Assembly (NCBI GenBank): GCA_004195515.1
Contig: PSPR01000002.1
Coordinates: 1-38,793 of the forward strand
Source of the DNA: Methanobacteriota archaeon
GTDB lineage: Archaea; Thermoplasmatota; Poseidoniia; Poseidoniales; Poseidoniaceae
Length of the DNA stretch: 38,793 bases
Reading direction: 5' to 3'
A program made the translations under genes and the position numbers. How positions within the stretch are numbered: position 1 is the first letter of the stretch; each line of letters opens with the position of its first letter. Positions 24,534-32,182 of this stretch are shown piece after piece. The notes beneath the pieces are model-generated. The model made no database searches and had not been told where the DNA came from. It saw nothing but the letters and a program-made list of their open reading frames with translations.

Positions 24534-26666
24534 TTATTCCTGTTCTAAAAAGGGGTCGGGTACATCCTGAAACACTTTCCTTTCTAAAGCCCTAAATGTA
24601 ATACTGGTCATAAATAATACCCCAGCAACAATTCCAAAAATACCCCAAAATAATGCTCTATTATCGCTACTTTTTGTAATGGTGTTATTTTGAGGCGGAA
24701 TGGATTTATTTTCCAAAGCCGGATTGTCCCACCAAAGTGTAAAATTGTCGCTTTGGTAATTTGAAAGAGTATAATTTGTCCAAGCAGATTCGTTATTATC
24801 AACCCATAAAAATTCTACCCGCCAGTCATGGCGATTAAATTGATAGAGAATTAAATCATCGGGTATTTTCACCACACATTGATTTGAATTATTTTCAATA
24901 ACATATATCGTACAGTTGTCTAGAACTATTGAATAATTTGAATTATTCAATCCAATCATTACAACAACACTATCATTTTCAAAATCAAATATACTCCAAT
25001 TTATCGAAAAATAATCACTATAGTTTTCTTTTAGATCTCCAACAAATAATATTGGCGCAGTATTGTGAATTACACAACCACTATCATTAACAGGCGCACC
25101 AAAATATGTATTATCACATTCATCAATTTCATTAGAGACACCATCAGAATCTTCATCTTGCCATACCCAAGGATTAGAATCAAGCCCTGTTGCAGAAAGG
25201 GAAAATCCCAATCTATTCCCATTGACTCCAACCGTCCCCGGCACAGAGCCATTGTGAATCCTCTTTGCAAAAACCTCAATTTCAACCCACTCACTATCAT
25301 TTAATTGGCTTGCAGGGATTCGAATCATAACCGTTGTTTCATTACTTGAATTCTTATCTTTTGAATCCATAAAAGACGGATAATAAAGCGGAGAAAACCC
25401 ACTTGATGTTAGATCGTCATCGATTGCATATTTCCCATCACTAGTATGGGCAATCAATCTCAAATCATCTATCTCATAAGGTTGGGGCCTAGAATTATAG
25501 GACATTGTGATTGTCACATCACTACCATTTATTTGTTTAAATTTAATTTTATACGAATCACCTTGTTCTAAAAACGGCCCTTCACTTCCAGAACCATTCC
25601 ACGGATTTTCTAATAATTCAAAATTTGAATCTCCGCGGGCATCAATGATCGAAGTATGATTTTCTGTCTGGAATGAATCATGAATCCAAATATCTTCAAC
25701 ATTTGAGATATTCGGTAATCCATAACCTTGCAGTTGGTCTGGAGAAGCTCCAGTTAATGGATCCGCTGAAAGCGCTAGCATTGCCCGTAATAACGCAGCG
25801 GAAGGAACAAATCCATATTCGTCTTGGATTTTTTGTTGTAATAAGGCGGTAAAAGAAGCAGCCATCGGGGTTGCCATACTAGTTCCCGTCATCGCTAAGG
25901 ATTCATTATTGAACGAATCTACAATTCCATCGCCCTTTGCCGAAACCACATCTACACCTGGAGCCGAGATCAAAATACCTCGGCGCCCATCGGCATCTGG
26001 GCCGTGGGAACTCGACGGCCAGAGGCTAGAATTTCCATCACTAGCAGCAACAGCAACAACATTTCTTGCATTTGCAGGCTCCAATAATCGACCACCATTA
26101 TTTCCAGGGGCGATAAAAATCAAACTCCATGGGTTTTCCATCGTCCAAGTGTCGATATTTGCTGACCGATTAGTATAGTCCACAGTATTATCACCCCAGG
26201 ACCAAGAATGAATTACCGCTCCAGCAGCCCCAGCTTCAGACAATAATTTGTCGACTGCGGGCGGGGTCCACCCAGAATCTCCGACAATATCTTGGACGAC
26301 TAATCTCGCTCCACTAGAGAGAGATGCCATTCCACCTTCCCCCTCCAAAGGGTCGCAACCGAGAATCCCAGCGATATGGGTTCCGTGCCGAAATTGTTGT
26401 TGGCCGGAATTATCCCAATTATCGATTGTATCATTGATCAAAACCACCTTTCGATGGTTTACCCCCGGGGTTCCAGTTTGGTTAATTGAATCTCTAAAAC
26501 AAGAATGGTCGAGATCAATACCGGTATCTGCAACCGAAATAATCACCCCCGTTCCATTTAGATTTTCGCTATACTCCGAGCCAATTATCATATTATCTGA
26601 TGCGAGTGAAGCCGACGCAGGGGTGATGATTGCAGCGAGTAAAATCACCACCATCAGCACTCGCAT
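24534..26666 (-). CDS. Subtilisin-family (S8) serine protease, secreted and membrane-anchored
   Basis: This is a 710-residue exported protease. The signal peptide covers residues 1-20 (ending ASAS). The catalytic triad is present: D47 in SVADTGIDLDHS, H94 in RHGTHIAGIL and S263 in GTSMATPMA, with the oxyanion Asn in APGNNGG. No long propeptide separates the signal from the catalytic domain. After the protease domain (to about residue 320) come beta-rich extracellular domains and an acidic segment DEDSDGVSNEIDEC that resembles a calcium-binding thrombospondin type 3 repeat. A membrane helix near residues 670-692 anchors it. It probably degrades external proteins. It is divergent from the eL20 gene. 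Confidence 0.93.
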   Translation of the reverse strand: MRVLMVVILLAAIITPASASLASDNMIIGSEYSENLNGTGVIISVADTGIDLDHSCFRDSINQTGTPGVNHRKVVLINDTIDNWDNSGQQQFRHGTHIAGILGCDPLEGEGGMASLSSGARLVVQDIVGDSGWTPPAVDKLLSEAGAAGAVIHSWSWGDNTVDYTNRSANIDTWTMENPWSLIFIAPGNNGGRLLEPANARNVVAVAASDGNSSLWPSSSHGPDADGRRGILISAPGVDVVSAKGDGIVDSFNNESLAMTGTSMATPMAASFTALLQQKIQDEYGFVPSAALLRAMLALSADPLTGASPDQLQGYGLPNISNVEDIWIHDSFQTENHTSIIDARGDSNFELLENPWNGSGSEGPFLEQGDSYKIKFKQINGSDVTITMSYNSRPQPYEIDDLRLIAHTSDGKYAIDDDLTSSGFSPLYYPSFMDSKDKNSSNETTVMIRIPASQLNDSEWVEIEVFAKRIHNGSVPGTVGVNGNRLGFSLSATGLDSNPWVWQDEDSDGVSNEIDECDNTYFGAPVNDSGCVIHNTAPILFVGDLKENYSDYFSINWSIFDFENDSVVVMIGLNNSNYSIVLDNCTIYVIENNSNQCVVKIPDDLILYQFNRHDWRVEFLWVDNNESAWTNYTLSNYQSDNFTLWWDNPALENKSIPPQNNTITKSSDNRALFWGIFGIVAGVLFMTSITFRALERKVFQDVPDPFLEQE

Positions 26667-26702
26667 AAATCGGCTGAAAACCTCTTGACGATTGAACCTT
26701 CA

Positions 26703-26711
26703 GGATAAACC
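26703..26711 (-). promoter_or_regulatory. TATA-like box of the subtilase gene
   Basis: On the minus strand GGTTTATCC lies 37-45 bases before the subtilase ATG at 26666. It sits next to the promoter of the divergent eL20 operon, with fewer than 20 bases between the two boxes. Confidence 0.4.
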
Positions 26712-26726
26712 GTGCGCGCCAGCGCG

Positions 26727-26735
26727 TTTAATACT
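26727..26735 (+). promoter_or_regulatory. TATA box of the eL20-prefoldin-ftsY operon
   Basis: TTTAATACT lies 22-30 bases before the ATG at 26757. This is the spacing of a leaderless archaeal transcript and also supports the internal start chosen for eL20 over the longer open frame. Confidence 0.55.
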
Positions 26736-26756
26736 AAATCACAGGTCGGCGGCACC

Positions 26757-27029
26757 ATGCAAGCATTCCGCATCTCCGGTATCGCTCCATTCGGCCGCCA
26801 ACGCCAAGAATTCACCATCGACTTAGCTGCAAGTTCTGCAGATGACGCAGAACACCGCTGCTATTCGATTATGGGTTCTCGCCACAAAGCGAACCGCCGT
26901 GCCATTACCATCAACTCGATTGAAGAAATCGATCCCCGAACCTCAACAGAACCAAGAGTTTTAGATGCTTTCCGGGAACAGATTGCTGCTGCCGGCGGTC
27001 GAATTGCACCTTCTCAAGAGGAAGAATAA
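26757..27029 (+). CDS. rpl18a: Large ribosomal subunit protein eL20 (LX/L18Ae)
   Basis: This 90-residue protein is the archaeal LX, counterpart of eukaryotic L18a/eL20, a component of the 50S subunit. The start MQAFRISGIAPFGRQRQEFT and the conserved HRCYSIMGSRHKANRR are characteristic, as is ITINSIEEIDP. The open frame extends 15 codons upstream, but that part carries the TATA box and has no family similarity. The order eL20, prefoldin alpha, ftsY is conserved in many euryarchaea, which supports all three calls. Confidence 0.95.
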   Translation: MQAFRISGIAPFGRQRQEFTIDLAASSADDAEHRCYSIMGSRHKANRRAITINSIEEIDPRTSTEPRVLDAFREQIAAAGGRIAPSQEEE

Positions 27030-27031
27030 AC

Positions 27032-27070
27032 CTCAATACCCGAATCGTCGGGTTCTTGAGTGCGGACTCA
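27032..27070 (+). promoter_or_regulatory. Two overlapping, mutually exclusive hairpins between eL20 and prefoldin
   Basis: The first stem-loop pairs CTCAA and ACCCGA (27032-27043) with TCGGGT and TTGAG (27048-27060) around the loop ATCG. The second, TGAGT-GCGG-ACTCA (27057-27070), reuses TGAG from the first stem, so the two cannot form together. The element starts three bases after the eL20 stop and ends 19 bases before the prefoldin ATG. It could be an attenuator-like switch, a processing site or an eL20-binding site. Confidence 0.45.
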
Positions 27071-27089
27071 ATGGCATGGACTGGTCAAC

Positions 27090-27602
27090 ATGGTCGATGC
27101 GGTCGAACTTCAAAAAATGGCAAGACTAGTCGATATGAATCGACAGAGGCTTGAGGAAATCGAAGCAAATATAACTAGACTGGAATCGTTGATATTAGAA
27201 CATCAAGATGCTATTTTAACTCTAAAGGCCTTAGAGGAAGGTAAATCGGGGCAAATTCCAATCGGTGCCGGCGTGATGGTCCCTCTACCCCAAGGCCAAA
27301 CTACAATAGTGGATTTAGGTAGTGGGGTTTTCGGTGAAAGCACACCCGAAGATGCGGCCGTACTAATTCAATCCAGATTAGAAGATTTGGTAAATGTAAA
27401 AATTCAATTTGAAACCGAAGCCGCCCAAATCAATCAAAGGATTGAGCAATTGGCTACAACCTTTGATGAAGCGGCTAAGGGGATCCCAACTCCAACCCCC
27501 GCCCTAGAAATCACCGAAGAGATAGTCGAAGAGTCTTCAACTCAGAAGACAAAGCCAAGACGAAAACGAGGTTTTGGTTCTGGCTTAACATTAGATGATT
27601 GA
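27090..27602 (+). CDS. pfdA: Prefoldin alpha subunit
   Basis: This 170-residue subunit of the hexameric prefoldin chaperone captures unfolded proteins for the thermosome. Two coiled-coil helices (about residues 1-45 and 95-135) flank a beta-hairpin region with PIGAGVMVPLPQG and TTIVDLGSGVFGE, typical of the alpha subunit. The C-terminal 35 residues are an extra, partly basic tail (KTKPRRKRGFGSG) not found in standard prefoldins of 140-150 residues. The frame is open ten codons upstream to a GTG; the ATG at 27090 matches the family start. The next gene, ftsY, begins 12 bases after the stop. Confidence 0.9.
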   Translation: MVDAVELQKMARLVDMNRQRLEEIEANITRLESLILEHQDAILTLKALEEGKSGQIPIGAGVMVPLPQGQTTIVDLGSGVFGESTPEDAAVLIQSRLEDLVNVKIQFETEAAQINQRIEQLATTFDEAAKGIPTPTPALEITEEIVEESSTQKTKPRRKRGFGSGLTLDD

Positions 27603-27608
27603 GGAGGA
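27601..27608 (+). promoter_or_regulatory. Ribosome-binding site of ftsY
   Basis: GAGGAGGA, overlapping the prefoldin stop codon, precedes the ATG at 27615 by six bases. It decides the ftsY start over the TTG at 27609 that also lies in frame. Confidence 0.6.
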
Positions 27609-27614
27609 TTGAAG

Positions 27615-28967
27615 ATGGGATTATTCGATAAATTTCGTAAAAAAGTAACCGAAGCGGTCGAACAGGTGGACAGCGAAGCCCTTTCGGTAGAAGCGGATCC
27701 CGAAGAAGCGACCCAACCAAAAAACGATATTCCAATTGAAGAGGAATGGGAAGAATTTGACGAAGAACCAATTACGCAATTACCACCTTCGAAGGAAGAT
27801 GAATGGGACGATTGGGATGAGGACGAAGAATATTTATTACCGGTTGAGTTAACGCGAAAAGAGAAGAAAATTTTGGAAAAAAAATCAAAAAAATTCGAAG
27901 CAGCAACAAAAGCCAAACAAAAAGAAATCAAACGCCGAGGTGGAAAAGAGGTTGGACGCCTAGATGGGTCGAAAGTCGATCTCCATATGATGAGAACGAC
28001 AACCGGGCGACAATTAGTCGAGGTAAAAGCGGCACCAAAAGGCGGAATCGGAACAAAAGAAACCGCTGGTATTTCCATAGATCTTGGTGGCGGTGTAGTC
28101 GATAGTGGCGGTAGAATCATTAAACCAGGCGATGCTTTGGATGAATTACTTGAAGAATTGGAATGGATAATGCTCGAATCCGATATCTCATCGGATGCGG
28201 TGAGCGCGGTAATGAGCGCCTTAAAATCAAATTTAATTGGTCAAAGATTGCGCAAAGGCGCAGATCTTGCCAAAGTCATGGAAGCAGCTCTAAAACGAGC
28301 CCTGAGAAACCTATTAAATGCCGGTTATTGGGATTTTGACGCATCGGTTCAGAGTTTTATCGATAAAGGAGACACACCAGTAGTTGTAATGTTTGTTGGC
28401 GTCAATGGAACTGGAAAAACCACAACCGTTGCTAAAATAGCAAAACGAATGCAAAACAAAGGATTGTCGGTAATCGCAGCGGCGGGGGATACCTTCAGAG
28501 CAGGGGCGATAGAGCAACTAGAAAGTCATTGTAAGACATTAGGAATCCGTTGTATCTCTTCTCAACGCGGTGGAGATTCTGCAGCGATCGCCAGAGATGC
28601 GATAGAATCGGCAAAAGCTAAAGGAATCGATATCGTATTGGTCGACACCGCAGGAAGGATGCAAAACAAATCCAATTTAATGGCCGAATTAGAAAAGGTT
28701 CGTAGGGTTGCAAATCCCCACCTAACCTTATTTGTCGGCGATGCATTAGCCGGCAATGATGCGGTCGACCAAGCAAAAATATTCCAACAATTATTACAAT
28801 TTGATGGCGCGGTTCTAACCAAGCTAGATACCGATGCCAAAGGGGGTGCCGGATTATCTATCGCTCATGCGACCGGGCGACCAATCGTGCTTTGTGGAAC
28901 AGGGCAAAAATATGAAGATTTAATTCAATTTGATCCCGATTGGTTATTGGAACAATTATTTGAGTGA
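27615..28967 (+). CDS. ftsY: Signal recognition particle receptor FtsY
   Basis: This 450-residue SRP receptor GTPase docks SRP-ribosome complexes at the membrane. The C-terminal NG domain holds GVNGTGKTTT (residues 262-271), DTFRAGAIEQL, DTAGR (344-348) and TKLD (402-405), and ends with a typical GTGQKYEDL. The first 130 residues form an unusually long charged region: an N-terminal MGLFDKFRKK amphipathic helix, a highly acidic Trp-rich stretch (EEEWEEF, EDEWDDWDEDEEY), then a lysine-rich stretch. The acidic region resembles the A domain of bacterial FtsY more than the short leader of many archaeal proteins. Confidence 0.97.
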   Translation: MGLFDKFRKKVTEAVEQVDSEALSVEADPEEATQPKNDIPIEEEWEEFDEEPITQLPPSKEDEWDDWDEDEEYLLPVELTRKEKKILEKKSKKFEAATKAKQKEIKRRGGKEVGRLDGSKVDLHMMRTTTGRQLVEVKAAPKGGIGTKETAGISIDLGGGVVDSGGRIIKPGDALDELLEELEWIMLESDISSDAVSAVMSALKSNLIGQRLRKGADLAKVMEAALKRALRNLLNAGYWDFDASVQSFIDKGDTPVVVMFVGVNGTGKTTTVAKIAKRMQNKGLSVIAAAGDTFRAGAIEQLESHCKTLGIRCISSQRGGDSAAIARDAIESAKAKGIDIVLVDTAGRMQNKSNLMAELEKVRRVANPHLTLFVGDALAGNDAVDQAKIFQQLLQFDGAVLTKLDTDAKGGAGLSIAHATGRPIVLCGTGQKYEDLIQFDPDWLLEQLFE

Positions 28968-28977
28968 AGGTGAAAAT

Positions 28978-29349
28978 ATGGTTGAAGAATTTTTTGAGGA
29001 TGAAAACACAGCCCACCTGTTCCAATTGGTTCACATGATTCAGCGTAGTGCGATGATGCACATGGGAATGATACAAGATTCCGAAGGCCGCCATCATTTT
29101 AATTTGGGTGAAACAAAGGCAGCAATCGACACTTTGACTATGCTAAAAAACAAAACCAAGGATAATCTCAGCCCAAAAGAAGATGCCATGCTAAAAGGCA
29201 TTGTCAGCGAATTACAACTTCAATTTATCAAAGCACCAGCCCGACAACGTTCATTTGAGGATGCTACAGCAAATTCCGAAGCGGTTCGTGAAACCTTCCA
29301 AGATCCAAAAACCGGCCCTGCTGAGATAATTTTAGATGAAGAAGAGTAA
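28978..29349 (+). CDS. DUF1844 family protein
   Basis: This 123-residue protein matches the DUF1844 pattern by eye: a helix with LVHMIQRSAMMHMGMIQD, then FNLGETKAAIDTLTMLKNKT, then LSPKEDAMLKGIVSELQLQF. Function of the family is unknown; it is small, helical and Met-rich. AGGTGA seven bases before the ATG at 28978 is a good ribosome-binding site and decides the start over an upstream in-frame ATG inside ftsY. It follows ftsY by 10 bases, so it is probably cotranscribed with the SRP receptor, a hint at a role in protein targeting or membrane assembly. Confidence 0.8.
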   Translation: MVEEFFEDENTAHLFQLVHMIQRSAMMHMGMIQDSEGRHHFNLGETKAAIDTLTMLKNKTKDNLSPKEDAMLKGIVSELQLQFIKAPARQRSFEDATANSEAVRETFQDPKTGPAEIILDEEE

Positions 29350-29412
29350 ACTTTTCACCTCACCTATGGGTTCAATTGATGAAGAATAGGCGCTTCACAT
29401 GAGCGTTAGCCC

Positions 29413-30087
29413 ATGACCCGAGTCGCCGATATAGATGATGACGAGGCCCCAACGGTACTCATTGTTGACAATAATCAAATGGCCCAACATAGGCTTACAA
29501 CCATCTTTAGGCAAAAGGAATTCAAGGTAATATCTTGTGAAGATGGCGACAAAGCGGTCGACGAATATATTCGATTAGACCCCGAATTAGTGATTATGTC
29601 ATTAGATATTCCTTCTTTAGATGGACATTTGGCCGCACTTGAGATGAGAGAACACGGTGGAGAATGTCGAATCTTATTCATCGCTCCAAAACACCAAGCC
29701 GAATTAGCCGCCGATGCTACCTTTTCGGCCGGGGCGATTGGCTGGATTGAAAAGCCGGTTACTACAGCCTCGATAGATGCGTTATGGTCGAGAGTTTTGG
29801 GTGAGGTTCCAGCAGCACCAGGGCTTGAAGACTTGGACGAAATTCATCCAGGTGCTGGAGAATTGAAAGTTTCAATAGAAGAAGATGATGGGCCTTTACC
29901 ACTAGTCGATTTGGTTTCTCTACCAAATCTTAATCTACCACATATTGGAGTTTCGCCAGTACAAATGGCAAAAAAAGCCAAGAAAAAATCTAGTAAGGTA
30001 AAACGACTATTGATCGTATTCACTCTTTTCGGTGTACTGGGAGCGGCTGGATTCCTTGCATGGAAGCGTGGCTTGATACCACTTTGA
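29413..30087 (+). CDS. Membrane-anchored pseudo-receiver (CheY-like) protein
   Basis: Residues 12-132 form a response-regulator receiver fold: TVLIVDNNQ, the ELVIMSLDIPSLDG strand-loop and GAIGWIEKPV. The phosphoacceptor Asp is replaced by Ser63, and the acidic pair is reduced to Asp19-Asn20; only the conserved Lys before Pro is kept. Normal Asp phosphorylation is therefore unlikely. An acidic linker follows, then a lysine-rich segment (KKAKKKSSKVKR) and a C-terminal membrane helix (about residues 197-217), so the receiver domain sits in the cytoplasm on a tail anchor. It follows the DUF1844 gene by 63 bases. Its 3' end overlaps the convergent gene by 68 bases. Confidence 0.8.
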   Translation: MTRVADIDDDEAPTVLIVDNNQMAQHRLTTIFRQKEFKVISCEDGDKAVDEYIRLDPELVIMSLDIPSLDGHLAALEMREHGGECRILFIAPKHQAELAADATFSAGAIGWIEKPVTTASIDALWSRVLGEVPAAPGLEDLDEIHPGAGELKVSIEEDDGPLPLVDLVSLPNLNLPHIGVSPVQMAKKAKKKSSKVKRLLIVFTLFGVLGAAGFLAWKRGLIPL

Positions 30088-30355
30088 CCGGGACCATCAT
30101 CACCCGGCCGTCCGCTAATTGAATAGGCATCATCGCGATTTGATTTTGTGGGATTACCGTTTTAACCAAGTCGATTTTGCTTCCAAAAGGAGCTCTTATG
30201 ACCTCACTAATATTGAATGAATTCGAATATAAAAGCGAATCATCACCGGCCGCAATCCTCGCATCCAAGGTCGCACTTGAATTCCAGATATACCATACAA
30301 ACCAGATAACAGCAGCCAATAATGGCGCAAATATTACCCAGCTTACAAATCCCAT
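30020..30355 (-). CDS. Small single-pass membrane protein of unknown function
   Basis: This is a 111-residue protein without recognised family. It opens with one membrane helix (FVSWVIFAPLLAAVIWFVWYIW, about residues 3-24, quoted here in two parts: FVSWVIFAPLLAA and VIWFVWYIW) and continues with an 85-residue domain of beta character (ADGRVMMVPVKVV). The ATG at 30355 lies two bases after the stop of pyrF, so it is probably translated from the same message. The last 68 bases overlap the 3' end of the plus-strand pseudo-receiver gene, an unusually long convergent overlap. Moderate confidence because there is no family support. Confidence 0.58.
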   Translation of the reverse strand: MGFVSWVIFAPLLAAVIWFVWYIWNSSATLDARIAAGDDSLLYSNSFNISEVIRAPFGSKIDLVKTVIPQNQIAMMPIQLADGRVMMVPVKVVSSHASMQGIQPLPVHRKE

Positions 30356-30357
30356 AT

Positions 30358-31149
30358 TTATCTCTCTAATAGGGCGTTCCAACTGGCTTTTGCATAAGCC
30401 ATTGCAGCCTTTACACAGTCATCAGAACGGTGGATTCCACTACCCACAATTATACAATCCGAACCAGCCAAAACCGCTTCTTTGGGATCACCATAACGCT
30501 GACCCATCCCCCCATCACCTATGGCGAGGTTTACTCCAGGAGTCCAAATCATTTTTGAGGGGCCTACTTTATTTCGTAATTCTTTCAACTCATTTGGCCG
30601 ACTGCCGTTGCCGATAAAACCGAAAACACCAGGATGGTTTTTACCAACCGACACCACATTGTCAGTATATTTTGAATCGAGTAAATTTCCTCGAGATGAC
30701 ATTTGAGCCAATAATAGTACCCCGCCGGTTCTTCCAACATCAGACCAACCTGCTTGGAGGCCATCGACGATATCTGGGCCGCTGATCAAGTGAGCGGTTA
30801 CGAGGTCGGACCAGGAGCGAATATCGTATACTCCAGCCATTTGGTTTTGGCTTATTTTACCGATATCAGCGAACTTTCGGTCCTCAAAAATCAGAAGATC
30901 GGTTTGGTGAGCCTTAGAACAAAATTCAGCCCAAGCTTCAGGAGTCCAATCGTCGATTAAATCAACATGGGTTTTGAGTGCGGCCAGATATGGGCCGGTT
31001 TGTTCGATTAATTTGTTGAGTCCAGCCATGGTATTTCGATCAGCAGCTAAGCAGACCAAAGATTGCTTTCGCGCCGCGGTTTCCATGAATCGTCGAGCGA
31101 TGTCTGAATCACATTCAGTCCAGCGCTCACCCCAAACCTTAGCCGCCAT
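30358..31149 (-). CDS. pyrF: Orotidine 5'-phosphate decarboxylase, eukaryotic (URA3) type
   Basis: This 263-residue enzyme makes UMP from OMP in pyrimidine synthesis. The catalytic motif LLIFEDRKFADIG (D90, K92, D95) and ALKTHVDLIDDW (K59, H61) match the yeast URA3 pattern, even in residue numbering, rather than the shorter archaeal or bacterial PyrF. LAQMSSRGNL and the C-terminal IIVGSGIH also fit. The frame begins one codon earlier at a TTG; I use the ATG at 31149. It lies 27 bases after an SDR gene and is followed by a small membrane protein gene two bases on. Confidence 0.93.
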   Translation of the reverse strand: MAAKVWGERWTECDSDIARRFMETAARKQSLVCLAADRNTMAGLNKLIEQTGPYLAALKTHVDLIDDWTPEAWAEFCSKAHQTDLLIFEDRKFADIGKISQNQMAGVYDIRSWSDLVTAHLISGPDIVDGLQAGWSDVGRTGGVLLLAQMSSRGNLLDSKYTDNVVSVGKNHPGVFGFIGNGSRPNELKELRNKVGPSKMIWTPGVNLAIGDGGMGQRYGDPKEAVLAGSDCIIVGSGIHRSDDCVKAAMAYAKASWNALLER

Positions 31150-31176
31150 CAAATGTGTCTGAGCCGGACCAATGTG

Positions 31177-32127
31177 TCAACCTTGCGCTCTAATAGAGTC
31201 ATATCCATCGAGCAAAGTTTGGTTTTTATCGACCGGATTTATCTGTAATATTGAATAGGATTGCCCAATATCATAAACAACCTTTGTACCTAGAGACTCT
31301 TTTAATTGGCGCCAAGATAATTTTGGGTGAAAAATCGCTAAAATATAAACTAAAAACTTTGGCAATCTTCGGGGAGAGTTCCCCTTCAAAACCATTCCGA
31401 TTTCTTTCATCGATAATGAACTGGAATGAATGATGTGCCGACCGCCATTATCTCCCATTTCTAGCGCATTTACATGGGCGATTGCAACATCTCTTACATC
31501 GACGAAATTTATGTTTAAATCAAGTATAAACGGCGGACCGCTTACAAAGTGCTTGAGGTATGACATCGACCCTTCACAATGACGAGGATGTAAAATTGGC
31601 CCGAAAACAACCGAAGGATGAATCGTTACCAAGCGAACATCACGCCCATTTGCCCAGACCCGCATTTTTCTTTCACCTTCTGCTTTTGCCAACCCGTACG
31701 AATTGGTTTTGATGGTAGCATCATCACACCAATCATCATTGGTGAAAATCTGGCCATTTTTGTATTCTGTCGACCTGATTGCTGCGACCGAAGAGGTGTG
31801 AATTATTCGCTTTACTGCGGTCATTACCGAACATAGATTCTCAACCCCAATTACCGAAGGATCGACTACATCTTTTTGCTTGTTTTTTGCACCGACATTC
31901 AATGCAGCAGCACAATGAATTACATCTCCACAACCATCGACAGCATTCTTCAGAGAATCGACATCGAATAAATCTCCCTTAACAAACTGTAAATTCTTAT
32001 TTTCTACAAACATTTTTTGCAAAGAGAGATCCCGCATCATCGCCCTTACTTTGAATCCCCTACTCAATAATTCCATTACGACATGCGAGCCGACAAAACC
32101 ACTCGCTCCGGTGACCAAGATAGGCAT
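31177..32127 (-). CDS. Extended short-chain dehydrogenase/NAD-dependent epimerase-reductase
   Basis: This 316-residue Rossmann enzyme of the extended SDR family starts MPILVTGASGFVGSHVVMEL, the NAD(P)-binding glycine motif TGxxGFxG. IHCAAALNVG, HTSSVAAI and the catalytic YGLAK (Tyr and Lys of YxxxK) follow, with RLVTIHPSVVFGP in the C-terminal half. It resembles dihydroflavonol reductases and 3-beta-hydroxysteroid dehydrogenase-like proteins; the substrate cannot be named. The open frame runs 43 codons further upstream, but that part overlaps the divergent S15 gene and lacks family similarity. It is followed by pyrF in the same direction. Confidence 0.85.
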   Translation of the reverse strand: MPILVTGASGFVGSHVVMELLSRGFKVRAMMRDLSLQKMFVENKNLQFVKGDLFDVDSLKNAVDGCGDVIHCAAALNVGAKNKQKDVVDPSVIGVENLCSVMTAVKRIIHTSSVAAIRSTEYKNGQIFTNDDWCDDATIKTNSYGLAKAEGERKMRVWANGRDVRLVTIHPSVVFGPILHPRHCEGSMSYLKHFVSGPPFILDLNINFVDVRDVAIAHVNALEMGDNGGRHIIHSSSLSMKEIGMVLKGNSPRRLPKFLVYILAIFHPKLSWRQLKESLGTKVVYDIGQSYSILQINPVDKNQTLLDGYDSIRAQG

Positions 32128-32182
32128 ATTCAACCCAAATGAATCAGGGTCATGTTCTTGCCGGGTGGGTGATTCGCACCTA

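Noticed and set aside
32051-32182. 44-codon extension of the S15-type lipoprotein
   Set aside because: A lipoprotein signal must be at the N-terminus, and it begins at 32183. The extension lies antisense to the SDR start.
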